Assembly: GCF_007992195.1 (NCBI RefSeq)
Contig: NZ_BJZU01000105.1
Span: 1 to 43,598, forward strand
Length of the DNA stretch: 43,598 nt
Reading direction: 5' to 3'
DNA from: Methylobacterium oxalidis
Lineage (GTDB): Bacteria > Pseudomonadota > Alphaproteobacteria > Rhizobiales > Beijerinckiaceae
Each line of letters opens with the position of its first letter. Position 1 is the first letter of the stretch. This document shows positions 1 through 7,462 of this stretch, in pieces. The position numbers were made by a program, and so were the translations under genes. The notes beneath the pieces are model-generated. The model made no database searches. It saw only the letters and a list, made by a program, of their open reading frames with translations, and was not told the DNA's origin.

Positions 1-63
1 CTTAATGTGCGTCTGGCAGGCCGATGAGCAGGTGGGACCCCCGACGACTCGGAGGTCTCTCCG

Positions 64-291
64 ATGCGGACATTGGCGCAGACCCTATCTAGCGAAGCCC
101 TCGAACATCTGATCACAGGGCTTGCCGAGGCTGCTCTGGAGCATGCCAGCGAACATGTGCCGGTGCTGATGGAACGCCTCTGGCGCTTGGAGATGCAGGC
201 TCGGGCAGACGGCGTGAGTTCCGAGTCCATCAGCGCGATCAGTCGGGGGAGGCGTTTGCTTGGAGATAGACGCTGCCTGATCGTGATGTGA
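64..291 (+). CDS. Hypothetical protein, 75 aa
   Basis: The ATG has a good Shine-Dalgarno sequence (GGAGGT at 51-56, 7 nt upstream), which is the main support for the gene. The product is acidic at the N-terminus and probably helical, with no membrane segment or signal peptide. Its last codons overlap the next reading frame by four bases (GTGA), suggesting translational coupling. I do not recognise the family. Gene likely, function unknown. Confidence 0.55.
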   Translation: MRTLAQTLSSEALEHLITGLAEAALEHASEHVPVLMERLWRLEMQARADGVSSESISAISRGRRLLGDRRCLIVM

Positions 292-551
292 GTTCTTGTA
301 GAGTAGTGCAGCGTATGATCAACCGCGACACGCGAGCGCGCTCAATCACAAGACGCCTGCTATCGATCCTTGAGGAACCAATTCCCTGCGATCCAATGGA
401 CCAGCATAGTCAATATTGCGAGCTTCTCGAGCTGGAGAGCGCCGCACAGACAGCATGCGTCGAGCAGTGGCTCCTCGACGAGTTGCAGATTGCACGTGAG
501 GCCGCCGGGGAGGCAGTGCTCGTCGCAGCAAGCGAAGCACGCAGGCACTGA
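288..551 (+). CDS. Hypothetical protein, 87 aa, coupled to the preceding gene
   Basis: The GTG start overlaps the stop of the preceding gene by four bases; an in-frame ATG at 315 is the alternative start. The product has a basic N-terminus and an amphipathic helical C-terminal half rich in Glu, Ala and Leu. No family is recognised. The pair could form a two-protein unit, but nothing in either protein identifies a toxin or antitoxin. Confidence 0.45.
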   Translation: MSSCRVVQRMINRDTRARSITRRLLSILEEPIPCDPMDQHSQYCELLELESAAQTACVEQWLLDELQIAREAAGEAVLVAASEARRH

Positions 552-671
552 CAAACGCTCAAGACCGCGCCTCCTTCCTCACGAGGGGACGATTTCATAG
601 CGCTTTAGCCCGCCCGACAATCACCGTCGCAGCGAGCTGCTTTGCGTTTCAGCGAGCGTAAGGGTCGATGT

Positions 672-899
672 TCAACTCGGCTGCTGTTCGGCTTCCTTGT
701 CCGAGCCACCCTCCGTCGGCATGCTCTGTCTTCCTGGTGGCGGATCACTCCTCGGCTGATCTTGATCAGCATCCGGCTTGACGTCCGGCCCAGGTGGACT
801 GCCGGCTCCAGGATGGCCCTGCACGTCATCGATGCTGCCGAGGCCGCCGTCGGTGGGCTTCTGCGAGCCCGAAGGATCGGGCGCGTCTGACGGGCTCAT
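672..899 (-). CDS. Small disordered Pro/Asp/Gly-rich protein, 75 aa
   Basis: The ATG at 899 has a strong ribosome binding site (GGAGG about 6 nt upstream); a longer frame starting at 1037 has no such support. The product is low-complexity, rich in Pro, Asp, Gly, Ser and Gln, with no hydrophobic segment, so it is probably intrinsically disordered. It resembles in style the 56-residue protein at 25858-26028. Role unknown. Confidence 0.6.
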   Translation of the reverse strand: MSPSDAPDPSGSQKPTDGGLGSIDDVQGHPGAGSPPGPDVKPDADQDQPRSDPPPGRQSMPTEGGSDKEAEQQPS

Positions 900-1216
900 A
901 TTTCCTCCAGAGACTTTGTGTTCTGCAGAAACCAAGCGTCGGAGTAGAAGCGCGTTCCTCGAAACTGAAGCTATGCGCCATCCAGACCGATATCCGGTGC
1001 GTTGCCTGACGGAAGGCAGCGCAGGCTTGACCGACACAATCGCGCCAGTGAACTACGTGCTGCGGGCATCCCGCATCTGAACGACGGCTCACTGGCCCGC
1101 CCGGCAGTCTCCCATTTGCGCCGCGGCGGGCCATTCTGCGCCGATCTGGCTCCTGATCGTGCCGGAACCGGTGTCATCGGTCCGAGTTCACCCCGCGCTC
1201 AAGCGGGAGGGTGGGC
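900..1216. other. Intergenic stretch, no gene recognised
   Basis: It lies between a leftward gene and a rightward DUF6894 gene, so both promoters should be here. I see no convincing reading frame, no clear -35/-10 pair and no repeat. Confidence 0.4.
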
Positions 1217-1459
1217 GTGCCGCGGTTCTACATCGACTCGAATGACGACGACTTCCACCTCCGCGATGAGGAGGGTCAGGAGTTCCCCAATCTGGCAGCA
1301 GCGCGTGATGCGGCGATGATGATGCTGCCCGATATGGCGCGGGAGAAGCTTCCCGACGGCGACCAGCGCGTGTTCTGCGTCAACGTTCGAGATGAACGAG
1401 GCGCAACGCGCTACACCGCGACCTTGAGCTTGGTCGGCGAGTGGAAGCAGACCGAGTAG
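1217..1459 (+). CDS. DUF6894 family protein, 80 aa
   Basis: The family's start signature is visible: Met-Pro-Arg-Phe-Tyr-Ile, then an acidic turn, then Asp-x-x-Gly-x-Glu-Phe-x-(N/D)-Leu-x-x-Ala. These small soluble proteins are numerous in Methylobacterium and rhizobia and have no established function. The GTG at 1217 is preferred because it gives the usual N-terminus and has GGGAGG 6 nt upstream; a GTG two codons earlier would bury the ribosome binding site. It stands alone. Two more members are at 2252-2506 and 34064-34282. Confidence 0.8.
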   Translation: MPRFYIDSNDDDFHLRDEEGQEFPNLAAARDAAMMMLPDMAREKLPDGDQRVFCVNVRDERGATRYTATLSLVGEWKQTE

Positions 1460-1501
1460 GCAGCCAATCATTCACCGCTCGGTTCGCCGCACGCGATTGT
1501 C

Positions 1502-1720
1502 TTACAGCAGGAAACCCTGCGCCTTCTCCAGAGCCTCAAGGCCGGCCTGGGTGATCGCCCACATGCCTGCTGTCGCATCGAAGGTGACGTAGCCGAGACC
1601 GCGAGCAGCCTGGCGAGCCTTCCCCTGCGCCACTGTGCAGCCGATGCCAATCTTGCGTGGCGGAATGGGACGGCCGCGTTCGGCCAGCACGCGCAGGAAC
1701 TTCTGCATATCCGGGCTCAT
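1502..1720 (-). CDS. Hypothetical protein, possible winged-helix fold, 72 aa
   Basis: The ATG at 1720 is preceded by GGGAG. A longer version from a GTG at 1789 lacks a ribosome binding site. The product has helical stretches followed by a short strand-turn-strand with Met-Trp-x-Ile-Thr-x-x-Gly, a layout like the wing of small winged-helix proteins. This is a structural impression, not a family match. Confidence 0.6.
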   Translation of the reverse strand: MSPDMQKFLRVLAERGRPIPPRKIGIGCTVAQGKARQAARGLGYVTFDATAGMWAITQAGLEALEKAQGFLL

Positions 1721-1924
1721 GAGCGGCTCCCAGATCCGCTGACCCGCTCCAATTCCGGATGTTTGAACGGCCGCGCCTTTCTCTGCCACTCACGGTTGCG
1801 TGATTTCCGCTTCCAGAGGTCTCGCAGCCGAAGTCGCGTGGCATTCTCTTGCCGCGCTTCACCTGCGTGAATGTCCAGTATTGGTGCGTAGGCATCATCA
1901 CCTCGCTGGACCACACTCTCCAGC

Positions 1925-1972
1925 GCGGCCCCGCCGGCAGCCTTCATCGTTTCCGACAACTGGCGGGGCCGC
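1925..1972. repeat. 11-bp perfect inverted repeat
   Basis: GCGGCCCCGCC at 1925-1935 is the exact reverse complement of 1962-1972, with a 26-nt loop. The right arm continues into a block that recurs at 20507-20520. It could be an RNA hairpin or the edge of a small repeated element. Confidence 0.6.
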
Positions 1973-2002
1973 CTTCCTCGCACTCAGGATGCTCCAATCC
2001 AA

Positions 2003-2033
2003 CCCCGCAGCCTCACAGCTCGCGGGGCTTTTC
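2003..2033 (+). terminator. Terminator-like hairpin
   Basis: CCCCGC (2003-2008) pairs with GCGGGG (2022-2027) and is followed by CTTTTC. A close relative of the whole block lies at 20536-20565. No rightward gene ends immediately upstream, so it may belong to a lost gene or a repeated cassette. Confidence 0.5.
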
Positions 2034-2218
2034 GTGACCTTCCCCGCCGGGAGGCCGGGTGCCCAGCCAATGGCGAGCGGTGGAGCGGGTGCCAGTGGGA
2101 AGCGGGACACCTTCGCTACGGATCCCTGCTGCCGTGACATCACGAGGCTGCTGTGACCTATCACTCGGTCGAAGAAGCCGAAGGCAGGCGAGCCCTACAC
2201 GCAAGCCCGTGCGTTGAC

Positions 2219-2241
2219 GCCGGCAGAACTCCTCTGCCGGC
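2219..2241 (+). promoter_or_regulatory. Hairpin directly before a start codon
   Basis: GCCGGCAGA (2219-2227) and TCTGCCGGC (2233-2241) form a perfect 9-bp stem with a 5-nt loop. The weak ribosome binding site GGAG at 2243-2246 follows at once, and the ATG is at 2252, so the stem could affect initiation of the DUF6894 gene. Confidence 0.4.
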
Positions 2242-2251
2242 TGGAGCATCG

Positions 2252-2506
2252 ATGCCCTGGTACTTCTTCGACGTGCTGCACGACGGTGATGACGTCACCC
2301 GGGATCACAAGGGCGTCGATCTTCCCGACCTTGATGCAGCCCAGACCCACGCGATCAAGATCTGGCACAGGATCATCCAAGAGCGAGTTGCCGGCGGGCG
2401 GGATCCCAAGCACTGGAATGTTGCCGTTCTGGACGTGCATGGGACGGTGCTGGCACTCGTACCGATGCCGACAGGCCCAGATGGTGGGCCGCCCGCGATG
2501 GGCTAA
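2252..2506 (+). CDS. DUF6894 family protein, 84 aa
   Basis: It begins with the family signature Met-Pro-Trp-Tyr-Phe-Phe-Asp-Val, followed by Asp-x-x-Gly-Val-Asp-Leu-Pro-Asp-Leu-x-x-Ala and a C-terminal strand ending in a conserved-looking Val-Leu-x-x-x-Pro. The ATG at 2252 fits the family N-terminus; the frame stays open upstream to 2153, but that part looks non-coding. Soluble, function unknown. Confidence 0.75.
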   Translation: MPWYFFDVLHDGDDVTRDHKGVDLPDLDAAQTHAIKIWHRIIQERVAGGRDPKHWNVAVLDVHGTVLALVPMPTGPDGGPPAMG

Positions 2507-2515
2507 CGCCTGGCT

Positions 2516-2722
2516 TCAGCGCCGCCCTACGCCCGCTCCGGGCTTGCTGTCGCGGTCGGCGGCCTCCAGAGCGGCCTCCCGAGCCTTCTCCTCGCTGCGG
2601 TAGGCCCTGTCCGATCTCTCGATCAGCTTTCCGCTTCGGCGGAGCGTCCAACCGAAGTGGCCCTCCGGCTTGGTGAGGGGCTCGACTTCGATGCTGTAGG
2701 GGTGCGGTACGTCGTTGCTCAT
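2516..2722 (-). CDS. Hypothetical protein, 68 aa
   Basis: A small soluble basic protein with a beta-rich N-terminal half (Tyr-Ser-Ile-Glu-Val, then Gly-x-Phe-x-Trp-x-Leu-Arg-Arg-x-Gly) and a charged C-terminal helix. The motif looks like proteins that wrap a short beta sheet around a query residue, but I cannot name a family. The ATG at 2722 is chosen over a GTG two codons upstream; neither has a strong ribosome binding site. Confidence 0.65.
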   Translation of the reverse strand: MSNDVPHPYSIEVEPLTKPEGHFGWTLRRSGKLIERSDRAYRSEEKAREAALEAADRDSKPGAGVGRR

Positions 2723-2785
2723 GGCCACGCTATGCCACGGCCGGCCAAGGTGACCAACTCGCCGTCGGTCAGCGTCGCGACCGGC

Positions 2786-2962
2786 TCAGCCCCCGCGCCG
2801 CTCCTCGTCCGCCACAGCCTCTACGGCGGCAATGACGTTCTCAAGCTCGGCGATCCGGCGCAGCATGCTGTCCGGCGGGAGCATATCGCGTTCGGCTGCC
2901 TCCAGGATGATCTCGCGCTGGTGCGCCTTCAGGCGGTCAAGGAGTGCTTCGAGCTTTTGCAT
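2786..2962 (-). CDS. Small helical protein, 58 aa
   Basis: The ATG at 2962 has AAGGTG about 6 nt upstream. The product is highly charged and helical, with heptad-like Leu/Ile spacing from residue 4 to 50 and a Pro-Pro break at residues 29-30, suggesting a short coiled coil. It ends in Glu-Glu-Arg-Arg-Gly-Gly. No family is recognised; it has the same orientation as the preceding small gene. Confidence 0.6.
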   Translation of the reverse strand: MQKLEALLDRLKAHQREIILEAAERDMLPPDSMLRRIAELENVIAAVEAVADEERRGG

Positions 2963-3034
2963 GGAGGCACCTTTAGCTGTGGCACCTGTCGCGAGTACTG
3001 CGGCGCCTTCGACTAGCCGAACGCGACGTCGGAG

Positions 3035-3193
3035 CTAACTGATCCGCCGCCACTTCGGCTGCTGCTTCGTCCAACCGCACTCGGCCAGCCCGCGCCGCTC
3101 CAACGCCTCGCAGATCCGCTCGACCGCCGTAGACCGCTCGCCCCAGCAGTCTGGCACGCATTGTGAGCGCGGCCGTTTCAGTGTGGAAGGCAC
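3035..3193 (-). CDS. Possible small basic ORF, 52 aa
   Basis: A reading frame with protein-like composition (one helix rich in Glu, Arg and Leu, then Trp and Lys residues near the end) runs to a TAG at 3035-3037. The start is uncertain: GTG at 3193 or 3157, neither with a ribosome binding site. A different frame over 3160-3317 also looks protein-like, so this may be a gene broken by a frameshift near 3150. Confidence 0.3.
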   Translation of the reverse strand: MPSTLKRPRSQCVPDCWGERSTAVERICEALERRGLAECGWTKQQPKWRRIS

Positions 3194-3341
3194 TTGAAAC
3201 AGAAAGACCGTATTCTCGGCTCAGCAGAGCGGTGGTACACATGACGTGATCGAGCGCATTCCAAGCGAATGCCGGCACATCGGCTTCGATTGCTAGATCG
3301 ATATACACAGTTTTCATCGGATTCAATATTAGGCTTGAAGC

Positions 3342-3980
3342 GTGAACCATTTTACCAAGGACGCTCTATCGATTCGCGCAATTGAGTGCGGTTGGAGTAT
3401 TGGTGATTTCAGCTATGGAACTCCAACCGTTTTAGAATATGGCAATGATGGCAAGTTAATTGTCGGAAAGTACTGCTCATTTGCCATCAATGTCCGAATA
3501 TTGCTTGGCGGAAATCATAGAATGGATTGGGTTACTACTTATCCATTTAGCGTCCTAAAACCTTCCGTCGCTCATATTGCAGGACATCCCAGCACACGCG
3601 GAGATGTGGTGATCGGGCATGATGTCTGGCTCGGGGATGTGTGTGTAATACTGTCCGGAGTTACGATCGGGCATGGAGCAGTTGTAGGTGCGGGGGCGGT
3701 TGTCACACGAGATGTCCCACCGTATGCTATAGTCGGTGGCAATCCTGCAGAGATTTTACGTAGGAGATTTTCTGAGCAGCAAATCCAAGACCTGCTTAAA
3801 ATCACTTGGTGGAATTGGGACGAGGAAAAGATAGAGAACAACCTTGATTTTATGCTCTCGCAGGAAACTGATCACTTTATCCAGATACACCTATCTAGGA
3901 AACATCCGCGGTCTATTCGAGATCTGGGCAAACTGATAGCTAGAAATCTTCCGAGCTTCGGTTCGAAGACAGCGAGGTAG
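3342..3980 (+). CDS. CatB/Vat-like xenobiotic O-acetyltransferase (hexapeptide repeat), 212 aa
   Basis: A left-handed beta-helix acyltransferase of the XAT group, which move an acetyl group from acetyl-CoA to hydroxyls of antibiotics or sugars. Visible marks are an early Gly-Lys-Tyr-Cys-Ser, the motif Gly-Asn-His-Arg-Met-Asp-Trp around His59 (the family's catalytic His), and hexapeptide repeats with Ile-Gly-x-x-x-x-(Ile/Val) from about residue 87 to 135, ending in Gly-Gly-Asn-Pro-Ala. Length is normal for the family. It starts at a GTG. The gene is visibly richer in A/T than its neighbours and stands alone, suggesting horizontal transfer. The substrate cannot be read from sequence; chloramphenicol, streptogramin or a surface sugar are all possible. 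Confidence 0.85.
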   Translation: MNHFTKDALSIRAIECGWSIGDFSYGTPTVLEYGNDGKLIVGKYCSFAINVRILLGGNHRMDWVTTYPFSVLKPSVAHIAGHPSTRGDVVIGHDVWLGDVCVILSGVTIGHGAVVGAGAVVTRDVPPYAIVGGNPAEILRRRFSEQQIQDLLKITWWNWDEEKIENNLDFMLSQETDHFIQIHLSRKHPRSIRDLGKLIARNLPSFGSKTAR

Positions 3981-4083
3981 TGATCTTGATCTGCCATTCA
4001 TGACCTGCGGATGTCGTACAGCGTCGTGAACTCGTCGATCAGCGCATCAAGCACACAGTGCAGGGCATGCCGTGATAAGCGGC

Positions 4084-4353
4084 TCACCGACCCTTCCGGG
4101 CTGCAGTCGATCGCGGTTTGATTTGCTCCTGCTCGAGCGTCATCGAAGCGATGTGGATGTCCGGCGCGCGGGCCACCTGGAGCGCGACGTACCAAGCCTC
4201 ATCCTTCGACAGGCGGCCCGTGAAGCCCAGTTGCTCCGGGTCTTCTGTGAAGCAGATATAGGCCACCGTGAAGCCGATCGCGTCCTCGACGCGGTAGGCG
4301 GCCTCAAGCTCGACCACACGCCAGGGCGGTGGGAAATCGTGGGGTTCGGTCAT
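4084..4353 (-). CDS. Hypothetical protein, 89 aa
   Basis: Soluble, acidic in the first half, with a basic tail ending in Arg-Lys-Gly-Arg. It contains Trp-Arg-Val-Val-Glu near the N-terminus and a central Glu-Ala-Trp-Tyr-Val-Ala-Leu. The ATG at 4353 is the natural start. It lies downstream of two more leftward small genes with a 103-bp gap, so shared transcription is possible. Family not recognised. Confidence 0.6.
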   Translation of the reverse strand: MTEPHDFPPPWRVVELEAAYRVEDAIGFTVAYICFTEDPEQLGFTGRLSKDEAWYVALQVARAPDIHIASMTLEQEQIKPRSTAARKGR

Positions 4354-4456
4354 GCCGTCGCCTGTATCAGCCCGAAGGCGAGAAGGCCGAGTTCCATCAA
4401 GACAACACGGGCTTGAGCGATCAAGCGACCGTACACTTGCGTCCTGCCGGACTGGA

Positions 4457-4711
4457 TCATCGCTCCGACCGCGCCAGCAGGATCGCGGTGCTCACCGCGG
4501 CGCGCCTCAGCTGGTCGGTGGCATTGGCGTTGAGGACGGTCTGCGAGGCCCTAGCGTGCGAGAGGACGCCGGGCGCGAGGCCGTAGCCATCGCCGAACAC
4601 GAAGAGGCTCGTGGTGGGGTCGGCCATGTATGCGTCGACCACGGCGCTCACGTCTTCGTCGGTGATCGCCTTCGCCTTGAACATGTCACCGGTTGTCAAA
4701 TTCTCAGCCAT
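4457..4711 (-). CDS. Hypothetical protein, 84 aa
   Basis: Soluble, with an acidic N-terminal region and an Ala-rich C-terminal helix. Its ATG overlaps the stop of the upstream gene by eight bases, so the two are probably translated together. The motif Phe-Val-Phe-Gly-Asp-Gly-Tyr-Gly is distinctive but unknown to me. Confidence 0.65.
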   Translation of the reverse strand: MAENLTTGDMFKAKAITDEDVSAVVDAYMADPTTSLFVFGDGYGLAPGVLSHARASQTVLNANATDQLRRAAVSTAILLARSER

Positions 4712-4904
4712 TGGCAGGCGGCGTCAGGCCCTTCATTCCGAGCAAGCGCGCCGATGCTATGATCTGGCCGGCATCGAGCCCTCTGCCCTCAGCGAAATAG
4801 CGGAGTTTGCCCTCCTCCTCGACGACCTGCAGCGGCAGACCACCTTCGATCAGGAAGCGGATCACGTTGCTCAGCACGAGGTCGAGGATGTTCGTCTCCG
4901 CCAT
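4704..4904 (-). CDS. Hypothetical protein, 66 aa
   Basis: First gene of an overlapping pair. The ATG at 4904 starts a frame with a helical Leu-rich segment, Glu-Glu-Gly-Lys-Leu-Arg-Tyr and a C-terminal Ala-Gly-Gln-Ile-Ile helix. The frame is open upstream to 5084, but that part is unlike a protein N-terminus. Function unknown. Confidence 0.6.
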   Translation of the reverse strand: MAETNILDLVLSNVIRFLIEGGLPLQVVEEEGKLRYFAEGRGLDAGQIIASARLLGMKGLTPPANG

Positions 4905-5121
4905 GACCCGAGGATAGGGCTCACCACCTGAATTCCCGACTGTGACGCCGGGCGGTATCAGCCCCACCTCGTTCCGCCAGGCACATCGGTGCCAGCGGTG
5001 AAAATCCGGCTTCATACAGTTACGGTTCATGGATAATGCCGCAAATTGCATGAAATTCGCCGCGCACCCTCGACCGCCATTCAAACGGTGGGGTAGGTGT
5101 GCGTCAGCTTTCAGGGATATC

Positions 5122-5391
5122 GTGGTGCAGAACGCGATCGAGTGGAATCGCTATGCCGTCGTTCATTGGAAAGTGAGCGTGCTCTCTGAGCGAGGCGAGG
5201 CTCATCGAAAGGGAAAAACTCGAGCTTTTGCAGGACTCATGCAGGCTGTGACATTCGTTAAGGCTCTCAGCGATGAGCATCGGCAGACAGCGAGAGTTGA
5301 CTGCGGCGGTAAGTCCTTTCGTATGAACGAGATCGATTACCTCGCCGGACATGAAGACTTCCTGCGCGAGGGCCGACTTGCAGCGACATGA
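5122..5391 (+). CDS. Hypothetical protein, about 89 aa
   Basis: The frame opens at 5029, but AGGG at 5112-5115 points to the tandem GTG codons at 5122/5125 as the start. The product is soluble and mixed alpha/beta with several Trp, His and Arg residues. The opposite strand also has an open frame here (5104-5352); I prefer the plus frame for its amino-acid balance. Function unknown. Confidence 0.45.
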   Translation: MVQNAIEWNRYAVVHWKVSVLSERGEAHRKGKTRAFAGLMQAVTFVKALSDEHRQTARVDCGGKSFRMNEIDYLAGHEDFLREGRLAAT

Positions 5392-5477
5392 CGCGTCCTA
5401 CTGCAAAGAGGTCGCCGGGGTCTGCGGTCTGTCACACAGCAAGCCCCACGCGCGTTTCAAACCCGATCTCCACTTGA

Positions 5478-5944
5478 ATTCCCAAGCGGGTGGGCAGCGC
5501 CAGCGTGTCGTGCGAGCCGCGCGACACGGACCAGTACGGCCGCACCGTCGCTGCGTGCCGATTGGGCAGCGAGGATCTGAACGGCTGGATGGTGGGGCAA
5601 GGGCACGCCATGGCATATCGGCGGTACTCGGAGGCCTCGTGCAGCAGGAACTCACAGCCAAGGCGCTGAAGCGCGGCATCTGGGCCGGAACGTTCCAAGA
5701 GCCGCAGGAATGGCGCCGGGCCAAGCGCGAGCAGGGCGTGGCCACCCGACCAGAGGCCGCCGCCCCACGGGTTTCAGGAGGCTGCCAGATTAAGGGCAAC
5801 ATTTCGAGAAAGGGCGAGACGGTTTATCACCTGCCGGGCACGCGCGATTACGAGCGAACCCGCATCGACGAGGCAGGCGGCGAGCGCATGTTCTGTTCGG
5901 AGGACGAGGCGAAGGCGGCGGGCTGGCGGCCGGCGCGCGGCTGA
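5478..5944 (+). pseudogene. Thermonuclease-family (SNc-like) protein with C-terminal sunset-type domain, frameshifted
   Basis: Two frames together encode a staphylococcal-nuclease-like protein. Frame one (5478-5669) has Val-Ser-Cys-Glu, then Asp-Gln-Tyr-Gly-Arg-Thr-Val-Ala, then Asp-Leu-Asn-x-Trp-Met-Val and Ala-Tyr-Arg-Arg-Tyr-Ser, all typical of the family. The reading then continues only in another frame from GTG at 5639, with Lys-Arg-Gly-Ile-Trp and a C-terminal Cys-x-Ile-Lys-Gly-Asn-Ile segment like the sunset domain found on such proteins. One lost base in the codon at 5637-5638 (expected TAC, seen TC) explains the shift. The N-terminus and signal peptide are missing, with an in-frame TGA at 5475. 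Almost certainly dead. Confidence 0.8.
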
Positions 5945-5953
5945 GCAGCCCTA

Positions 5954-6187
5954 CTATCGAACCTCCGCGTGTTCGGCGCAGCGTGTCCGGTACCGCGACC
6001 ATGCTCCTTCGGCTGAGTGGCAGCCACAGGTCTCGCACACCTGCAGAGAGCGCGACCACGTCCGCTCTGTCACCTCGGCGGCGAGATCGAAGTCGGCCTC
6101 CTTCCAATCACCGACAGGCCCGATGATCAGGTGCAGACCGGCGCAGTGCTCGCGTGCTACCCGAACGACAACGTGGCGGTTCTTCAC
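5954..6187 (-). CDS. Small Cys-containing protein, 77 aa
   Basis: The GTG start overlaps the upstream stop codon by four bases (GTGA), indicating coupling. The product has a hydrophobic first third and a Cys-x-x-Cys-x-Cys cluster near residue 52, then one more Cys, which suggests a small metal-binding site. Family not recognised. Confidence 0.6.
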   Translation of the reverse strand: MKNRHVVVRVAREHCAGLHLIIGPVGDWKEADFDLAAEVTERTWSRSLQVCETCGCHSAEGAWSRYRTRCAEHAEVR

Positions 6188-6543
6188 CGCAGCCGCACAT
6201 CGTCGAGGATCTCAGTCCAGCCAGAACCGATCCACACCTGCGCGTCGTCCGCGAGAAGCTCCGGATAGCGCTCACGGATCTCCGCCGCATCCAACCGCGG
6301 CATCTTCGGCGCAGCGAGCTTGCCATCTGCGGCTGCTCGGCCCGCTGCGATGATCTGCCTCGCGGTGGTCTCGTCGAGATCCTTGCCGAGGTTGACCAGC
6401 GTGGAGATCTCTTGCGTCAGGCGTGCCCCTTCAGGCGTGTCGCGCCCGACGGTCCGGCGCTGCTCGATGCGCTTGCCCATCTCGTTGCGGAGGATGTCAC
6501 GGGCGAGGCCGAACAGGATGGCAGGCGGGATGGTGGGGTCCAT
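6184..6543 (-). CDS. Hypothetical protein, 119 aa
   Basis: A soluble helical protein with alternating charged and Ala/Leu residues and a C-terminal Trp-Ile-Gly-Ser-Gly-Trp. The ATG at 6543 is chosen; an ATG at 6579 would add a short Leu-Ala-Gly-Cys segment that looks like a lipobox but sits too close to the start to be a normal one. It overlaps the next gene by four bases, forming a two-gene unit. No family recognised. Confidence 0.6.
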   Translation of the reverse strand: MDPTIPPAILFGLARDILRNEMGKRIEQRRTVGRDTPEGARLTQEISTLVNLGKDLDETTARQIIAAGRAAADGKLAAPKMPRLDAAEIRERYPELLADDAQVWIGSGWTEILDDVRLR

Positions 6544-6610
6544 CGCGTCGCTCTGACAGCCCGCGAGCAGCATGGTCAAGCGGATCGGCAGGCGCCCTTT
6601 GGACGCGCAA

Positions 6611-6862
6611 TCAGACGAAGGCCACGCCGACCTCCAAGCCTCGCCGCCAGACCACGCTCACGGGCCGCGCCTTTCTTGCCCCGAACGAGAGCTCGAAGCG
6701 CTCCGGCAACAACCCAATCGCACTGAAAGCCAGCTTCGCTCCCGTGTCCGACTGGTCCACCACGGTGCAGGTAACCTGTCGTCCGTTTGCGAACGTGGCC
6801 GTCCCAGGTACGTTGGCAATCGTGCGGACGGAACGGCGTCGCTCTTGCCCGGCGAATAGCAT
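6611..6862 (-). CDS. PilZ domain protein, 83 aa
   Basis: A single-domain PilZ protein, a family that often binds cyclic di-GMP. The N-terminal Arg-Arg-Arg-Ser-Val-Arg supplies the RxxxR motif (Arg9, Arg13), and Asp36-x-Ser38-x-x-Gly41 matches the D/NxSxxG motif. The C-terminal Val-Val-Trp...Gly-Val-x-Phe is also usual. There is no partner domain, so it would act as a free adaptor. The start is the ATG at 6862. Confidence 0.8.
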   Translation of the reverse strand: MLFAGQERRRSVRTIANVPGTATFANGRQVTCTVVDQSDTGAKLAFSAIGLLPERFELSFGARKARPVSVVWRRGLEVGVAFV

Positions 6863-6976
6863 TCGGATTGCTTTCAGATCGGCCTTCCCAGCTGAGCTTT
6901 AGGCCGTCGACCATTGAGGATCGGTAGCTAAGGCCGGTCCTCAAGCTTGCTGCGGCACGCTGAGAAGCGGCTGCTT

Positions 6977-7462
6977 TCAGGCAGCCTTGCGGCGGCCGCG
7001 CCTCTTTGGAGCTTTCGCTGTCTCTTCGTCAGAGGCACGGGCACCCGGCCGGCCGAGGCCGATCGACTTGGCAAGTTCGGAGCGCTGGGCCGCGTAGCTG
7101 GCGCACACCATCGGGTAGTCGTTGGGCAGACCAAAGCGCTGGCGGTAGCTGTGCGGATCGAGCCCATGCCCAGTCAGGTGGCGCTTCAGGGTCTTGTAGG
7201 GCTTACCGTCGATGAACGAGATCAGCGCGTCCGGCGTGATCGACTTGCGGATCTGCGATGGAGTCGTCTTTTGAACCTCTTCCTCAGCGTTGGTCTGAGG
7301 CCCGCCAGCAGCGAGGCCGCTCAGGGCCGCGTGCACGCCAGCGATCAGACCCGGCAAATCGGCAACCGGCAGGGAGTTCTTGGTCACATAGGCCGAGACG
7401 ATGTCGGCTGCAAGCCCGATGAAGTCTGGGCTCGGCCCTTGCATTTCTTCGATCACGCTCAA
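6977..7462 (-). CDS. MucR/Ros-family transcriptional regulator, 161 aa
   Basis: The C-terminal half matches the Ros/MucR DNA-binding domain: Tyr-Lys-Thr-Leu-Lys-Arg-His-Leu, Gly-His-Gly, then Tyr-Arg-x-x-Phe-Gly-Leu-Pro-x-Asp-Tyr-Pro-Met-Val and Ala-Lys-x-Ile-Gly-Leu-Gly. These proteins repress exopolysaccharide, motility and virulence genes in alphaproteobacteria. Of the four zinc ligands of Ros, Asp85, His95 and His99 are visible, but the Cys position is Ser82, as in some zinc-independent homologues. The tail is basic. The N-terminal 75 residues are the usual oligomerising region. Confidence 0.9.
   Translation of the reverse strand: MSVIEEMQGPSPDFIGLAADIVSAYVTKNSLPVADLPGLIAGVHAALSGLAAGGPQTNAEEEVQKTTPSQIRKSITPDALISFIDGKPYKTLKRHLTGHGLDPHSYRQRFGLPNDYPMVCASYAAQRSELAKSIGLGRPGARASDEETAKAPKRRGRRKAA

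Larger units (their letters stand above)
1721..2251. other. Non-coding stretch with hairpins
   Basis: About 530 bases without a credible gene on either strand. It holds an 11-bp inverted repeat, a terminator-like hairpin and a hairpin just before the next gene, each listed separately. Confidence 0.45.

Noticed and set aside
64..551. Toxin-antitoxin pair
   Set aside because: The overlapping layout fits, but neither protein shows a toxin or DNA-binding antitoxin feature.
6543..6579. Lipobox at the N-terminus of the 6184-6543 gene
   Set aside because: Leu-Ala-Gly-Cys lies only 8 residues from the extended start, with no positive charge or hydrophobic core before it.
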